From positions 62,001 to 126,000 of the forward strand of contig JAKLLA010000007.1 in the NCBI GenBank assembly GCA_023150375.1: a stretch of 64,000 bases of DNA, in the 5' to 3' direction. The notes under the pieces were generated by a model. The model ran no database searches. It had not been told where the DNA came from and saw only the letters and a program-made list of their open reading frames with translations. The translations under genes and the position numbers were made by a program. Origin of the DNA: Burkholderiaceae bacterium. GTDB lineage: Bacteria > Pseudomonadota > Gammaproteobacteria > Burkholderiales > Burkholderiaceae_C. Of the stretch, positions 44,198 to 54,513 are shown one piece after another (within the stretch, counting starts at the first letter, position 1; the number at the start of each line of letters is the position of its first letter).

Positions 44198-44962
44198 TCA
44201 CCAGAAATAAACCTGCGACACGACGAAGAACCAGATGATGTCGACGAAGTGCCAGTAGAGCCCGGCGGTTCGCCAGAAACCCTCGTCGGCCTGGCCGCGA
44301 AGCGCGCTGCGCAATCCCGCCAGGAATATCGACAGGCCGACGATCACGTGGCCACCGTGAAATCCAGTGATCGAGAAGAAGAAGGTGCCGTAGATGTTGG
44401 TGGAAATATCGAAGCCCTGATGCATCAGGTGATTCCACTCGTAGGCCGACATGCCCAGGAATCCCGCACCGAGAATCAGGGTGATCACCAGCCAGCGCCG
44501 GAAACCGGCCTGGTCGCCGGCGTGCAGCAGCGCCTCGGCATGGTGCATCGTGAAGGACGAGCCCACCAGCACCGCCGTCATCACCAGCGGCAGCACCTTC
44601 GGAATCGGCGGCGTGCCCGCCGGCGGCCAGTCCGGCGCCCCCAGGCGCAGGAACCAGTAGATCGCCAGGAAGGAGACGAAGATCATCGCCTCGGCCAGGA
44701 TGAACCAGCCCATCGCGCCGTAGGACAGGCCCTCGCCGTGGCCCATCGCCTCGCGGGTCCATCCGACCACGCCGGCCAGCACCATCGCCACGCCGATGCC
44801 CAGCGTGAGCGAGGCCAGCAGCCCGCTGTGGTAGACGAAGTGGAAGGAGAAGGCCAGCGCCAGCGCCAGAATGCCGAGACTGGCCACGGCCGGCCACATG
44901 CTCCATTCCCAATGCGCGTCGTGCCCGTGCTCGCCGTGAACGGCACCCACCTCGTGTGACAT
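44198..44962 (-). CDS. coxC: Cytochrome c oxidase subunit III
   Basis: A 254-residue subunit with seven membrane helices and no metal sites. Family segments include MGWFILAEAMIFVSFLAIYW, FTMHHAEALLHAGDQAGFRR, YGTFFFSITGFHGGHVIVGL and the C-terminal YWHFVDIIWFFVVSQVYFW. The start at 44962 (MSHEVGAVHGEHGHDAHWEW) gives a His-rich cytoplasmic N-terminus; a GAGGAGAC ribosome site lies four bases upstream. It is the first gene of the oxidase operon, ahead of subunits II and I, which differs from the usual order, and is divergent from the cytochrome c4 gene. Confidence 0.95.
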   Translation of the reverse strand: MSHEVGAVHGEHGHDAHWEWSMWPAVASLGILALALAFSFHFVYHSGLLASLTLGIGVAMVLAGVVGWTREAMGHGEGLSYGAMGWFILAEAMIFVSFLAIYWFLRLGAPDWPPAGTPPIPKVLPLVMTAVLVGSSFTMHHAEALLHAGDQAGFRRWLVITLILGAGFLGMSAYEWNHLMHQGFDISTNIYGTFFFSITGFHGGHVIVGLSIFLAGLRSALRGQADEGFWRTAGLYWHFVDIIWFFVVSQVYFW

Positions 44963-45129
44963 GCGGTCTCCTCGTTGCACCGCGGCAGATACTCGTCTGC
45001 CACAGTTCCCAGGCGCCCGCACCCGCGGCCGAATCGGCACGCTGGCAGGGACGCACTCCACCTTTGTCCTCCGTCAAATGCTATCAACGGAGCCGCCGCC
45101 TGCACAAGACACGAATCGTGCGAGTTGAT

Positions 45130-45172
45130 GCGGGTTTTTACTCGCGGGTTTTCACCGCCGGGGTTTACACGC
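45130..45172 (+). repeat. Three imperfect tandem repeats in the coxC/cytochrome c4 divergent promoter region
   Basis: Units begin GCGGGTTTTTACTC (45130-45143), GCGGGTTTTCACCGCC (45144-45159) and GGGGTTTACACGC (45160-45172), a period of about 14-16 bases. They lie 56-98 bases before the cytochrome start, in the 265-base gap between the divergent oxidase and cytochrome genes. The T-rich cores are unusual here and may be regulator-binding sites. Confidence 0.5.
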
Positions 45173-45227
45173 AAGATCGTCCGGGAGTGCTGCCGTTAGC
45201 ATGCGCCGCAACGTGGGTGAGGAGACC

Positions 45228-45884
45228 ATGAAGATGGTGCCAACGGCGAATATCTGGGTGCTCGGGGCCCTCGCGGCTTGCTGCGCCCTGCCGGCCTGGG
45301 CGGCAGGCAATGCGGAAGCCGGCAAGGCCAAGGCGGCGGCCTGCATGGCCTGTCACGGGCCGGACGGCAACAGCCTGGCCGACATGTGGCCGAAGATCGC
45401 CGGCCAGCTGCCCGAGTACCTGCGCAAGCAGCTGCACGACTTCAAGGCCGGTCGCCGCCAGAACGAGCAGATGAGCCCGATGGCGCAGCCGCTGTCGGAT
45501 CAGGACATCGAGGACCTCGCGGCCTTCTTCGCCAGCCAGAAGCCCACCGCGGCACAGGCCACCCGCAAGGAGCTGCTGGCCACCGGCCAGCGCCTCTACC
45601 TCAAGGGCAAGGGACGTCCCGACGTGGTGCCGGCCTGCGTGGGCTGCCATGGCTTGAACGGCAGCGGCAAGCGCGACTGGTCGCAGACCATGACGGTGGT
45701 GCCGACGACGCTGGCGCCGGCGCTGGGTGGCCAGCACGCCGCCTATGTGGCCGGCCAGCTGGAGGCCTACAAGAAGCGCAGCCGGCGCAACGACGAGGCG
45801 CAGGTGATGCGCGACATCGCTGCCCGGATGAGCCGCGAAGACATGCTGGCAGTGGCCGAGTACGTCGCCACGCTGGCCCGCTGA
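45228..45884 (+). CDS. Diheme cytochrome c (c4 type)
   Basis: A 218-residue exported cytochrome with two similar halves, each a small class I fold. Signal peptide ends LPAWAAG. Heme motifs are CMACH and CVGCH; candidate distal Met residues occur in [13 protein letters not shown] and [13 protein letters not shown]. Cytochromes c4 carry electrons to terminal oxidases, and its place divergent from the oxidase operon and ahead of the heme synthase genes fits that role. The start is uncertain: ATG 45228 is only three bases from GAGGAG while ATG 45234 has a better nine-base spacing. Confidence 0.9.
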   Translation: MKMVPTANIWVLGALAACCALPAWAAGNAEAGKAKAAACMACHGPDGNSLADMWPKIAGQLPEYLRKQLHDFKAGRRQNEQMSPMAQPLSDQDIEDLAAFFASQKPTAAQATRKELLATGQRLYLKGKGRPDVVPACVGCHGLNGSGKRDWSQTMTVVPTTLAPALGGQHAAYVAGQLEAYKKRSRRNDEAQVMRDIAARMSREDMLAVAEYVATLAR

Positions 45885-45939
45885 GCCGGCCTGGCGGCGC
45901 ACACGCACGCCCAGGCAGCCGACCCCCGCAGGAGGAGCG

Positions 45940-46821
45940 ATGAGCACCGTGGTACTGGACAAGGGCGTGGTCGCCCAGTTCGTGGCGCTGACCAAGCCGC
46001 GCGTCGTGTCGCTGGTGGTGTTCTGCGCCGTCATCGGCATGTTCCTGGCCACGCCGGGCCTGCCGGCACCGGACGTCGTCTTCTTCGCCACGATCGGCAT
46101 CGGCCTGACCGCGGGGTCGGCCGCGGCGGTGAACTGCCTGCTCGAGCAGCGCATCGATGCGGTGATGATGCGCACCCGGCGGCGGCCCCTGCCGGCGGGC
46201 ACGCTGACCTCGATGCAGACGGTCACCTTCGCCTTCATCGTCGGCGGCGTGGGCCTGTTCGTGCTGCACCGCTTCGTCAACCCGCTGACGATGTGGCTGA
46301 CCTTCGCGACCTTTCTCGGCTATGCGGTGATCTACACCGTCTGGCTCAAACCGGCGACGCCGCAGAACATCGTGATCGGCGGGGCCTCCGGCGCCATGCC
46401 GCCGGTGCTGGGCTGGGCCGCCGTGACCGGGCAGGTCACCGTGGAAGCCCTGCTGCTCTTCCTGATCATCTTTGTCTGGACCCCGCCGCACTTCTGGTCG
46501 CTGGCGCTGTACCGCACGCAGGACTACGCTCGCGCCGGCCTGCCGATGCTGCCGGTCACGCATGGTGCGTTGTACACGCGACACATGATCCTGCGCTACA
46601 CCATCGGCCTGTGCGTGGTGTCGCTGGGGCCGGTGGCGGTGGGCATGAGCGGACTGATCTATCTGGTGGCGGCCGTCGTGCTGGGCGGCCTGTTCCTGCG
46701 CCGCGCGCTGCAGATGCTGCACGCCTACAGCGATGCGCTGGCACGCTCGACCTTCAAGTACTCGATCGTCTACCTCGCCGCGCTGTTCTCGGCGCTGCTG
46801 GTCGATCATTACCTGCACTGA
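45940..46821 (+). CDS. ctaB: Protoheme IX farnesyltransferase (heme O synthase)
   Basis: A 293-residue polytopic prenyltransferase that converts heme B to heme O. The first Asp-rich motif region is [20 protein letters not shown], the second is [20 protein letters not shown], and [15 protein letters not shown] is a family signature. AGGAG lies seven bases before ATG 45940. The gene is 56 bases downstream of the cytochrome c4 gene and followed by ctaA, so heme A synthesis is encoded beside the oxidase that uses it. Confidence 0.97.
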   Translation: MSTVVLDKGVVAQFVALTKPRVVSLVVFCAVIGMFLATPGLPAPDVVFFATIGIGLTAGSAAAVNCLLEQRIDAVMMRTRRRPLPAGTLTSMQTVTFAFIVGGVGLFVLHRFVNPLTMWLTFATFLGYAVIYTVWLKPATPQNIVIGGASGAMPPVLGWAAVTGQVTVEALLLFLIIFVWTPPHFWSLALYRTQDYARAGLPMLPVTHGALYTRHMILRYTIGLCVVSLGPVAVGMSGLIYLVAAVVLGGLFLRRALQMLHAYSDALARSTFKYSIVYLAALFSALLVDHYLH

Positions 46822-46884
46822 GCCGGTCGCGATGATGCGCCTCGCACCGGATGGGCGCCCGCCCCGCGCAGCGCCCCCTCGTCG

Positions 46885-48024
46885 ATGACGCTGGTGGACT
46901 GGGGCCCGGCGGCCCAGATGGCGGCCATCGGCGGTTCGCTGGCGGCAGGCTTCGCGGGGCTGATGGCCTGGCGGCAATGCGGCCGCCAGGATCGGGACGG
47001 ACTGCGCCGCCTGACCTGGCTGCTGCTCTTCCTGACCTTCGACCTGATCGTCTTCGGGGCCTTCACCCGGCTGTCGGACTCCGGGCTGGGCTGCCCGGAC
47101 TGGCCGGGCTGCTACGGGCAGGCCTCGCCGCTGGGCGCACGCGCGGACATCGCCGCGGCCGAGGCGGTGCAGCCCACCGGACCGGTGACCCGGGCCAAGG
47201 CCTGGATCGAGATGATCCACCGCTACCTGGCCACCGCGGTGGGCGCGCTGATCCTGGCGATGCTGGTCGGACACCTGCGTCGTGCCCGGCAGGGCCGGCG
47301 GTCGGCCGATCCGGACAGCACCCAGGCCTGGCCGGCCTGGACCGCGCTGATCTTCCTCTGGGTCTGCGCGCAGGGCGCCTTCGGCGCGCTGACGGTGACG
47401 ATGAAGCTCTACCCGGCGATCGTCACGCTGCACCTGCTCGGCGGGGTCGGCCTGCTCGGGCTGATCGCGGTGCTGGCACGGCGGCAGACGCCGGGCGCCC
47501 GGGCACTGCCCGCGCCCCTGCGCCGGGCGGCACGCGCCGGCCTGGTCCTGCTGCTGCTGCAGGTGGCATTGGGCGGCTGGGTGAGCACGAACTACGCGGT
47601 ACTGGCCTGCCAGGACTTCCCCACCTGCCAGGGCCAGTGGTGGCCGCCGATGGACCTGGCCACCGGCTTCGAATGGCGGCGGGAACTGGGCCAGACCGGC
47701 GACGGCGCCTTCCTGCCCTTCGCCGCGCTGACGGCGATCCACGTGGTGCACCGCGTCGGCGCACTGGTGGTGCTGGTCGCGCTGGGCGGCCTGGCCGGGT
47801 GGCTGTACCGGCAGGGTCGCACACGTGCGGCGGCCGCGCTGGCCGGCCTGCTGGCCTGGCAGGTGGCCAGCGGGGTGTCGAACGTGGTGCTGGACTGGCC
47901 GCTGGCGGCCGCGCTGGCCCACACCGCCGGCGCGGCCGCCCTGGTGGCACTGCTGAGCGCCCTGAGCACCTTGCGCGCGGTCATGCCGGGCGACAGCCAG
48001 GCAGGTATGCTCGGCCGTCGCTGA
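46885..48024 (+). CDS. ctaA: Heme A synthase (COX15/CtaA)
   Basis: A 379-residue membrane enzyme that oxidises the heme O methyl group to give heme A. The COX15 signatures are FDLIVFGAFTRLSDSGLGCP with DWPGCYGQ, and EMIHRYLATAVGALI with a heme-binding His. The second half has LHLLGGVGLLG, GGWVSTNYAVLACQDFPTCQ and AIHVVHRVGALVVL, supplying the remaining histidines and the paired loop cysteines. It follows ctaB by 63 bases. Its presence agrees with an a-type (aa3) oxidase in the divergent operon. Confidence 0.96.
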   Translation: MTLVDWGPAAQMAAIGGSLAAGFAGLMAWRQCGRQDRDGLRRLTWLLLFLTFDLIVFGAFTRLSDSGLGCPDWPGCYGQASPLGARADIAAAEAVQPTGPVTRAKAWIEMIHRYLATAVGALILAMLVGHLRRARQGRRSADPDSTQAWPAWTALIFLWVCAQGAFGALTVTMKLYPAIVTLHLLGGVGLLGLIAVLARRQTPGARALPAPLRRAARAGLVLLLLQVALGGWVSTNYAVLACQDFPTCQGQWWPPMDLATGFEWRRELGQTGDGAFLPFAALTAIHVVHRVGALVVLVALGGLAGWLYRQGRTRAAAALAGLLAWQVASGVSNVVLDWPLAAALAHTAGAAALVALLSALSTLRAVMPGDSQAGMLGRR

Positions 48025-48088
48025 GCCCGCTGCCTGGCCGCCCGTAACGGACGGCCGGCGCCGGGCAGGCCTCCTGCCAGACCCGGAC

Positions 48089-48730
48089 ATGCCGCGATCC
48101 CTGCCCTCCTCCGCCTCTCTCCCGACGGCCGCACGGCGGCGCCGACGGCTCTGCGGCGGCGCCCTGCTGGCGCTGGCCGGCTGCGACCGCTTCGGCCCCT
48201 CGCAGGCCTCGCCGTTCAAGTCGCTGGACATCAGCGGCGCCAGCTATGCACGCGAACTGAACCTGCGCGACCCCGAGGGCCGGCGCCGCAGCCTGACCGA
48301 GCTGAAGGGCAAGCTGGTGGTGGTGTTCTTCGGCTACACGCAGTGCCCGGACGTCTGCCCGACCACGCTGACGAACCTGGTCGAGACCCAGCGCCTGCTC
48401 GGTGCAGACGGCGAACGGCTGGTCGGCGTGTTCGTCTCCGTGGATCCGGAGCGCGACCGCCCGGAACTGCTGAAGGACTACGTCGGCAGCTTCAGCCCGA
48501 ACTGGCTGGGCCTCTGGGGCACGCCCGACGAGGTGGCCGCCGCCGCCAAGGAGTTCAAGGTCTTCTACCGCAAGGTGCCGGGCAAGACCGAGACCAGCTA
48601 CACCGTGGACCACACCGCCGCGTCCTACGTCTACGACACGCAGGGGCGCATTCGCCTGTACGTGCGCCATGCCACGCCGCCCGCGGATCTGGCCGCCGAC
48701 CTGAAGCGCCTGCTCGACGAGGCCCGCTGA
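48089..48730 (+). CDS. SCO1/SenC copper chaperone, predicted lipoprotein
   Basis: A 213-residue SCO protein. The basic N-terminus (RRRRRLCGGALLALAGC) ends in a lipobox, so it should be lipid-anchored. The copper motif is FFGYTQCPDVCPTTLTNL, and the ligand histidine is in SYTVDHTAASYVYD. It is close in motif to the protein at 40127 and distinct from the C-x3-C protein at 43309. It ends the ctaB-ctaA transcript, the usual place for a SCO gene in betaproteobacteria, and converges on uup. Confidence 0.94.
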   Translation: MPRSLPSSASLPTAARRRRRLCGGALLALAGCDRFGPSQASPFKSLDISGASYARELNLRDPEGRRRSLTELKGKLVVVFFGYTQCPDVCPTTLTNLVETQRLLGADGERLVGVFVSVDPERDRPELLKDYVGSFSPNWLGLWGTPDEVAAAAKEFKVFYRKVPGKTETSYTVDHTAASYVYDTQGRIRLYVRHATPPADLAADLKRLLDEAR

Positions 48731-48778
48731 GCCCGGCCCGGGCACGCCTGACCGTGATGCCCGGCGGCGCGCGGCCGC

Positions 48779-50677
<1,899 letters not shown>

Positions 50678-50811
50678 GATGGGCAAGGGGTCGGCAGGGG
50701 CGGATTATCGGTGCGCCGCCCACACGCTCCCCTGAAAGGAGAAGGGGCCGTCCGGCACCTGCCGGCGGCCCCTGTCTGCGCGCCCCCCGGCCACGGCCGG
50801 GCGGCGGTGCC

Positions 50812-51384
50812 TCACTTGTAGCGGATGTCGGCGCGGCGGTTCTGCGCCCAGGCGGACTCGTCGCTGCCACTGGCCTTCGGGCGCTCCTCGCCGTAGCTCA
50901 CCGCCTCGAGCTGTTCGTCGTTCGCGCCCAGCAGCTTCAGGGCCTGCACCACCGCCTGGGCCCGCTTCTGGCCCAGCGCCAGGTTGTACTCGCGGCTGCC
51001 GCGCTCGTCGGCATGGCCTTCGACGGCCACCTTCAGCGTCCGGCCCGCAGCCAGGTACTTGCCGTGCGACTCCACCACCGGGCGGTCCTGCGAGCGGATC
51101 ACGAACTGATCGAAGTCGAAGTAGATGCTGCGCTCGCGCGCCAGCGGGCTGGCCGGATCCAGGTGCGAGGGCGTCGCGGCACGGGCCTGGGCAGCCAGGT
51201 CGACCGTCGCCACCTTGGACTCGGGGGCCGCCTGGGGTGCGGCCGGAGTGGGCGCAGGGGCCGGGGCCGGCGCAGCCGGCGCGGCCGCCACCACGGGCGC
51301 CGCCGCCGGGGTCTCGACCTTCGGGGCATTCGAGCAGGCCGAGATCGCAATCGTCAGCATCGTGACAGTCGCCAGTCGGAACAT
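50812..51384 (-). CDS. pal: Peptidoglycan-associated lipoprotein (OmpA-like)
   Basis: A 190-residue outer-membrane lipoprotein: signal MFRLATVTMLTIAISACSNA with lipobox, a long Ala/Pro-rich linker (about 25-58), then an OmpA-like domain. Peptidoglycan-binding residues lie in IYFDFDQFVIRSQDRP, VEGHADERGSREYNLALGQK and AWAQNRRADIRYK. It anchors the outer membrane to the cell wall and normally works with TolB. No tol gene is beside it, unlike the usual tolB-pal order, and the linker is longer than in typical Pal, so a Pal-like paralogue is possible. AAAGGA lies six bases before the ATG. Confidence 0.88.
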   Translation of the reverse strand: MFRLATVTMLTIAISACSNAPKVETPAAAPVVAAAPAAPAPAPAPTPAAPQAAPESKVATVDLAAQARAATPSHLDPASPLARERSIYFDFDQFVIRSQDRPVVESHGKYLAAGRTLKVAVEGHADERGSREYNLALGQKRAQAVVQALKLLGANDEQLEAVSYGEERPKASGSDESAWAQNRRADIRYK

Positions 51385-51687
51385 GGTTTGTCCTTTCGCA
51401 GTTCGGGGGAAGGGGTGGATCGGGGCGCCGATCGACGCAACCCATGCGGGAGTGCGCCGACTCTACACCAGCGTCTTCGACAGTTTTGGACAAATAAGTT
51501 TCAGCGACCTTCGCGGGCCGCGACAGCCGGGTTCGAGTGTTTGCCCATGTACCGTGACCACGATCACACCGGCCCGGCTGCGCGGGCACCTGGACGGTCT
51601 TCGCCGGGCTTTTCCGCCGATGGCGCCTGCGACCGGGCCGCGACAGTGGCGGCAGGCGGCGACCGATCCCGCCCCGAGGAGTCCGCG
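51385..51687. other. Divergent non-coding region between pal and a small gene
   Basis: A 303-base gap with divergent starts at both ends. Only 51480-51510 is AT-rich (TTTTGGACAAATAAGTTT) and presumably carries promoter elements, but no hexamer pair at proper spacing was found. No RNA gene or repeat is visible. Confidence 0.4.
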
Positions 51688-51927
51688 ATGGCCTGCCTGC
51701 AATCTCCCACCGCCCTGCCCCGCCGCAGCCCGGCCCGTGGTGCGGCCCCCGATCTGGTCGCGCTCACCGACCTGAAGTGGCTGATGAGCGCCTATGTCGA
51801 GCGCATCGACATTCCGCGCCTGCTGCGTGAACCGGCCTATGCGCAGCGCTGCCTGGAGGTGGCCCGCACCACGCCGTCGGAGGTGGTGCAGCGCGTGGCC
51901 ACCCGGGTGCTTTCACCGCTGCTCTGA
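51688..51927 (+). CDS. Small conserved protein of unknown function
   Basis: A 79-residue protein with a strong ribosome site (GAGGAG, six bases before ATG 51688). The core LTDLKWLMSAYVERIDIPRL and LREPAYAQRCLEVARTTPSE resembles small proteins common in Burkholderiales whose function is unknown. It has no signal or membrane segment. Its last 15 bases overlap the end of the convergent lnt gene. Length, start site and composition make it a likely real gene despite its size. Confidence 0.7.
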   Translation: MACLQSPTALPRRSPARGAAPDLVALTDLKWLMSAYVERIDIPRLLREPAYAQRCLEVARTTPSEVVQRVATRVLSPLL

Positions 51928-53445
51928 GACCTCGGGCGCGCGACGCCGCGCCAGCCAGGCCACGCCCAGCAAACCGAGCCCCCACAGCGGCCACAGGCGC
52001 AGCTGCGCGGCCCAGGCGGCATAGGGGGTCGCGCCGTCGCGTCCCTGCACCTGGCCTTCGAGCACGCCGCGGCGATGCGGCGCCAGCGCATGCAGAACCC
52101 GCCCGCGGTGGTCGATCACCGCGGTGGCGCCGGTGTTGGTGGCACGCAGCATCGGCCGCTGCAGCTCCAGGCTGCGCATGCGCGAGATGTGCAGGTGCTG
52201 GTCCACCGCCACCGTCTCGCCGAACCAGCCGATGTTGCTCACATTGACCAGCAACGTCGGCGGCGGGTGGCGGCCGTCCCAGCGCGCCGCCAGCTCCTCG
52301 CCGAACAGATCCTCGTAACAGATGTTGGGGGCGATCCGCTCGCCGCCCAGCACGAAGGACGGCGCCGAGCGCGGCCCGCGCGCGAAGTCGCCCAGCGGAA
52401 TGCGCATCGCGTCGACGAACCAGCGGAAACCCGGCGGAATGAACTCGCCGAAGGGCACCAGATGGTGCTTGTCGTAGCGGTAGGGCGCGGCCTGCGATGG
52501 CCCCAGGCCGGCCACCGAGTTGGTGTAACCCTGCTCGAGGTTTCCCAGCGGCAGCCCCACCAGGGCGTGCGGGCGGCCCGGCTGCGCGAAATGCGCCTGC
52601 AGCTGCGGCCAGAGCCCGGGCGGGAGCTGTTCGGGCAGCAGGGGAATGGCGGTCTCCGGTGCCACCACCAGGTCGCCCCGGGCGTCCATCAGCGCCTGCA
52701 CATGCCAGGCCAGCGTGGCGGGCAGCCGGGAGAAATCGAACTTCTCGTCCTGCGGCACGTTACCCTGCAGCAGGCTGACCTGCAGGGTCGCCGTGGGCCG
52801 GGTGAAGTCCGGCCCCCGCCAGGCCGGCAGCAGCGCAACCGCCAGCAGGGGCAGCAACGCCAGCAGGCGGCGCCCCCCGCCGGCCTCGACCGCCTGCAGC
52901 CCACTCCAGGCCGCCAGCGCCGCGGCCACCGCGCCGATGCCGTAGACCCCCAGCCAGGGCGCCAGCAGGGCCAGCGTCGAATCCACATGGGCGTAGCCGG
53001 CAGCTCCCCAGGGAAAACCGGTGAACCATTGCGCGCGCGCCAGCTCGGCCAGCAGCCACAGCAGCGCCCAGAGCAGCACCGCTGCCGGCCGGGACGCCGG
53101 GCGCCGCGCGGCGAACAGCGCCGCGGCCACGGCCGGATAGAGCGCCAGCGCCAGCGCCAGCAGCAGCACCGCAGCCGCCGCCAGCGGCGCGGGCAGGTGA
53201 CCGTAGCGGTGCATGCTGACGAACAGCCAGAAGAAGCTGCCCAGCAGCCAGGTCGTGCCGAAGGCCAGGCCCAGCAGGCCCGCGTCGCGCGGCGAGCGCC
53301 CGGGCAGCAGCGCCACCAGCACCGCCATGGCGGCCAGCTGCAGCCCCCCCGAGGGCCAGGGTGCCAGCGCGAACGCGTGCGTCGCACCGGCCAGCAGGGC
53401 CAGCGGCAGCGCGACGGCCAGGCGCGGACGGGACAGCGTCACCAC
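51913..53445 (-). CDS. lnt: Apolipoprotein N-acyltransferase
   Basis: A 510-residue inner-membrane enzyme that adds the third acyl chain to lipoproteins. The N-terminal half has about six membrane helices. The nitrilase-like periplasmic domain carries the catalytic triad: Glu in LVVAPETAIPLLPEQLP, Lys in YRYDKHHLVPFGEFIPPG, and Cys in APNICYEDLFGEEL. A last helix anchors the C-terminus. Starts at GTG 53445 one base after the corC stop, so the pair is translationally linked, the common corC-lnt order. Its activity matters for the many predicted lipoproteins in this window. Confidence 0.96.
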   Translation of the reverse strand: MVTLSRPRLAVALPLALLAGATHAFALAPWPSGGLQLAAMAVLVALLPGRSPRDAGLLGLAFGTTWLLGSFFWLFVSMHRYGHLPAPLAAAAVLLLALALALYPAVAAALFAARRPASRPAAVLLWALLWLLAELARAQWFTGFPWGAAGYAHVDSTLALLAPWLGVYGIGAVAAALAAWSGLQAVEAGGGRRLLALLPLLAVALLPAWRGPDFTRPTATLQVSLLQGNVPQDEKFDFSRLPATLAWHVQALMDARGDLVVAPETAIPLLPEQLPPGLWPQLQAHFAQPGRPHALVGLPLGNLEQGYTNSVAGLGPSQAAPYRYDKHHLVPFGEFIPPGFRWFVDAMRIPLGDFARGPRSAPSFVLGGERIAPNICYEDLFGEELAARWDGRHPPPTLLVNVSNIGWFGETVAVDQHLHISRMRSLELQRPMLRATNTGATAVIDHRGRVLHALAPHRRGVLEGQVQGRDGATPYAAWAAQLRLWPLWGLGLLGVAWLARRRAPEVSEQR

Positions 53446-53446
53446 C

Positions 53447-54340
53447 TCAGCCGGCCGCGGCCGGCAGGGCCGGTGCCGGCTCGCGGCGTACGCGGAACCA
53501 GCGCACCGCGCCGCCGCGGGTCAGCATCACCGTGAAGGCCAGTCCGCCCAGGTGCACGGTCTCGCCGCGCCGTGGCACCCGCCCGAGGTGGTCGGCGATC
53601 AGGCCGCCGATCGTCTCGAAGGGCTCGGGCGGCAGGGTGACGCCGAAGGCCTGGTTGACCGCCTCGACCGCCACGTCGCCGGCCACCCGCTGGCTGCCGT
53701 CGGCCAGGGTGTAGATGCCCGACTCGCCGTCCTTGTCGTCGAACTCGTCCTCGATCTCGCCGACGATCTCCTCGAGCACATCCTCGATGGTGATCAGTCC
53801 GGCGCAGCGGCCGAACTCGTCGATCACGAGGGCCAGATGGTTGCGGTTCGAGCGGAAGTCGCGCAGCAGCTCGTTCAGGCCCTTGGACTCGGGCACGAAC
53901 ACCGCCGGGCGCAGCAGGGTGCGCAGGTTCAGCTCGGGCGCACGCTGCAGCTTGAGCAGGTCCTTGGCCAGCAGGATGCCGATCAGGTTCTCGCGGTCGC
54001 CCTCGTAGACCGGAAAACGCGAGTGGCCGGTCTCGATCACCTGCGCCAGCAGTTCGTCGTAGGGCGCGGCGATGTCCAGCAGGTCCATGCGCGGAGCGGC
54101 CACCATCGCATCGCCGGCCGTCAGGTCGGCCATGCGGATCACGCCCTCGAGCATCGAACGCGACTCCGGGTCGATCAGCTCGCGCTCCTCGGCCTCGGCC
54201 AGAGTCTCGATCAGCTCGTCGGTGGAGTCGGGCCCGGGCGACAGGAACTCGCGCACCCGCACCAGCAGGCTGCGGCGATCGCCCGTGGACCGCGCGCCCT
54301 CGCGCGATGGGCGGGAAGGGGAGTGAGGTGGTTCGGACAC
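53447..54340 (-). CDS. corC: CorC/HlyC-type transporter-associated CBS protein
   Basis: A 297-residue cytoplasmic protein with paired CBS domains (APRMDLLDIAAPYDELLAQV, IGILLAKDLLKLQRAP and LALVIDEFGRCAGLITIEDV) and a C-terminal CorC_HlyC domain (PPEPFETIGGLIADHLGRVP, with VHLGGLAFTVMLTRGG). It has no membrane domain, so it is the short CorC form implicated in Mg and Co efflux. The GTG at 54340 gives the usual N-terminal Pro/Ser-rich start; the exact start is uncertain. It is directly upstream of lnt and divergent from the CobW-type gene across 173 bases. Confidence 0.92.
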   Translation of the reverse strand: MSEPPHSPSRPSREGARSTGDRRSLLVRVREFLSPGPDSTDELIETLAEAEERELIDPESRSMLEGVIRMADLTAGDAMVAAPRMDLLDIAAPYDELLAQVIETGHSRFPVYEGDRENLIGILLAKDLLKLQRAPELNLRTLLRPAVFVPESKGLNELLRDFRSNRNHLALVIDEFGRCAGLITIEDVLEEIVGEIEDEFDDKDGESGIYTLADGSQRVAGDVAVEAVNQAFGVTLPPEPFETIGGLIADHLGRVPRRGETVHLGGLAFTVMLTRGGAVRWFRVRREPAPALPAAAG

Positions 54341-54513
54341 GGGACGTGCCGGAGTGAAGACGACGGAAGAATACCTGATGCCGACGACACGACGCGCATC
54401 GGCCAGCCGCCCTCGGCCTGCAGGCACGGCCGGGGGATGTTCCAATGCAGCCCTGCCCGAGGCCCCGGGGTCACCGCCTGCGGCGGCCGGGGCCGCAACC
54501 CGAGAGAGTTTCC

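Noticed and set aside
45601-48231. An 876-codon minus-strand open frame opposite cytochrome c4, ctaB, ctaA and SCO
   Set aside because: Gln/Arg/His-rich composition with no family motif, lying wholly opposite well-supported genes.
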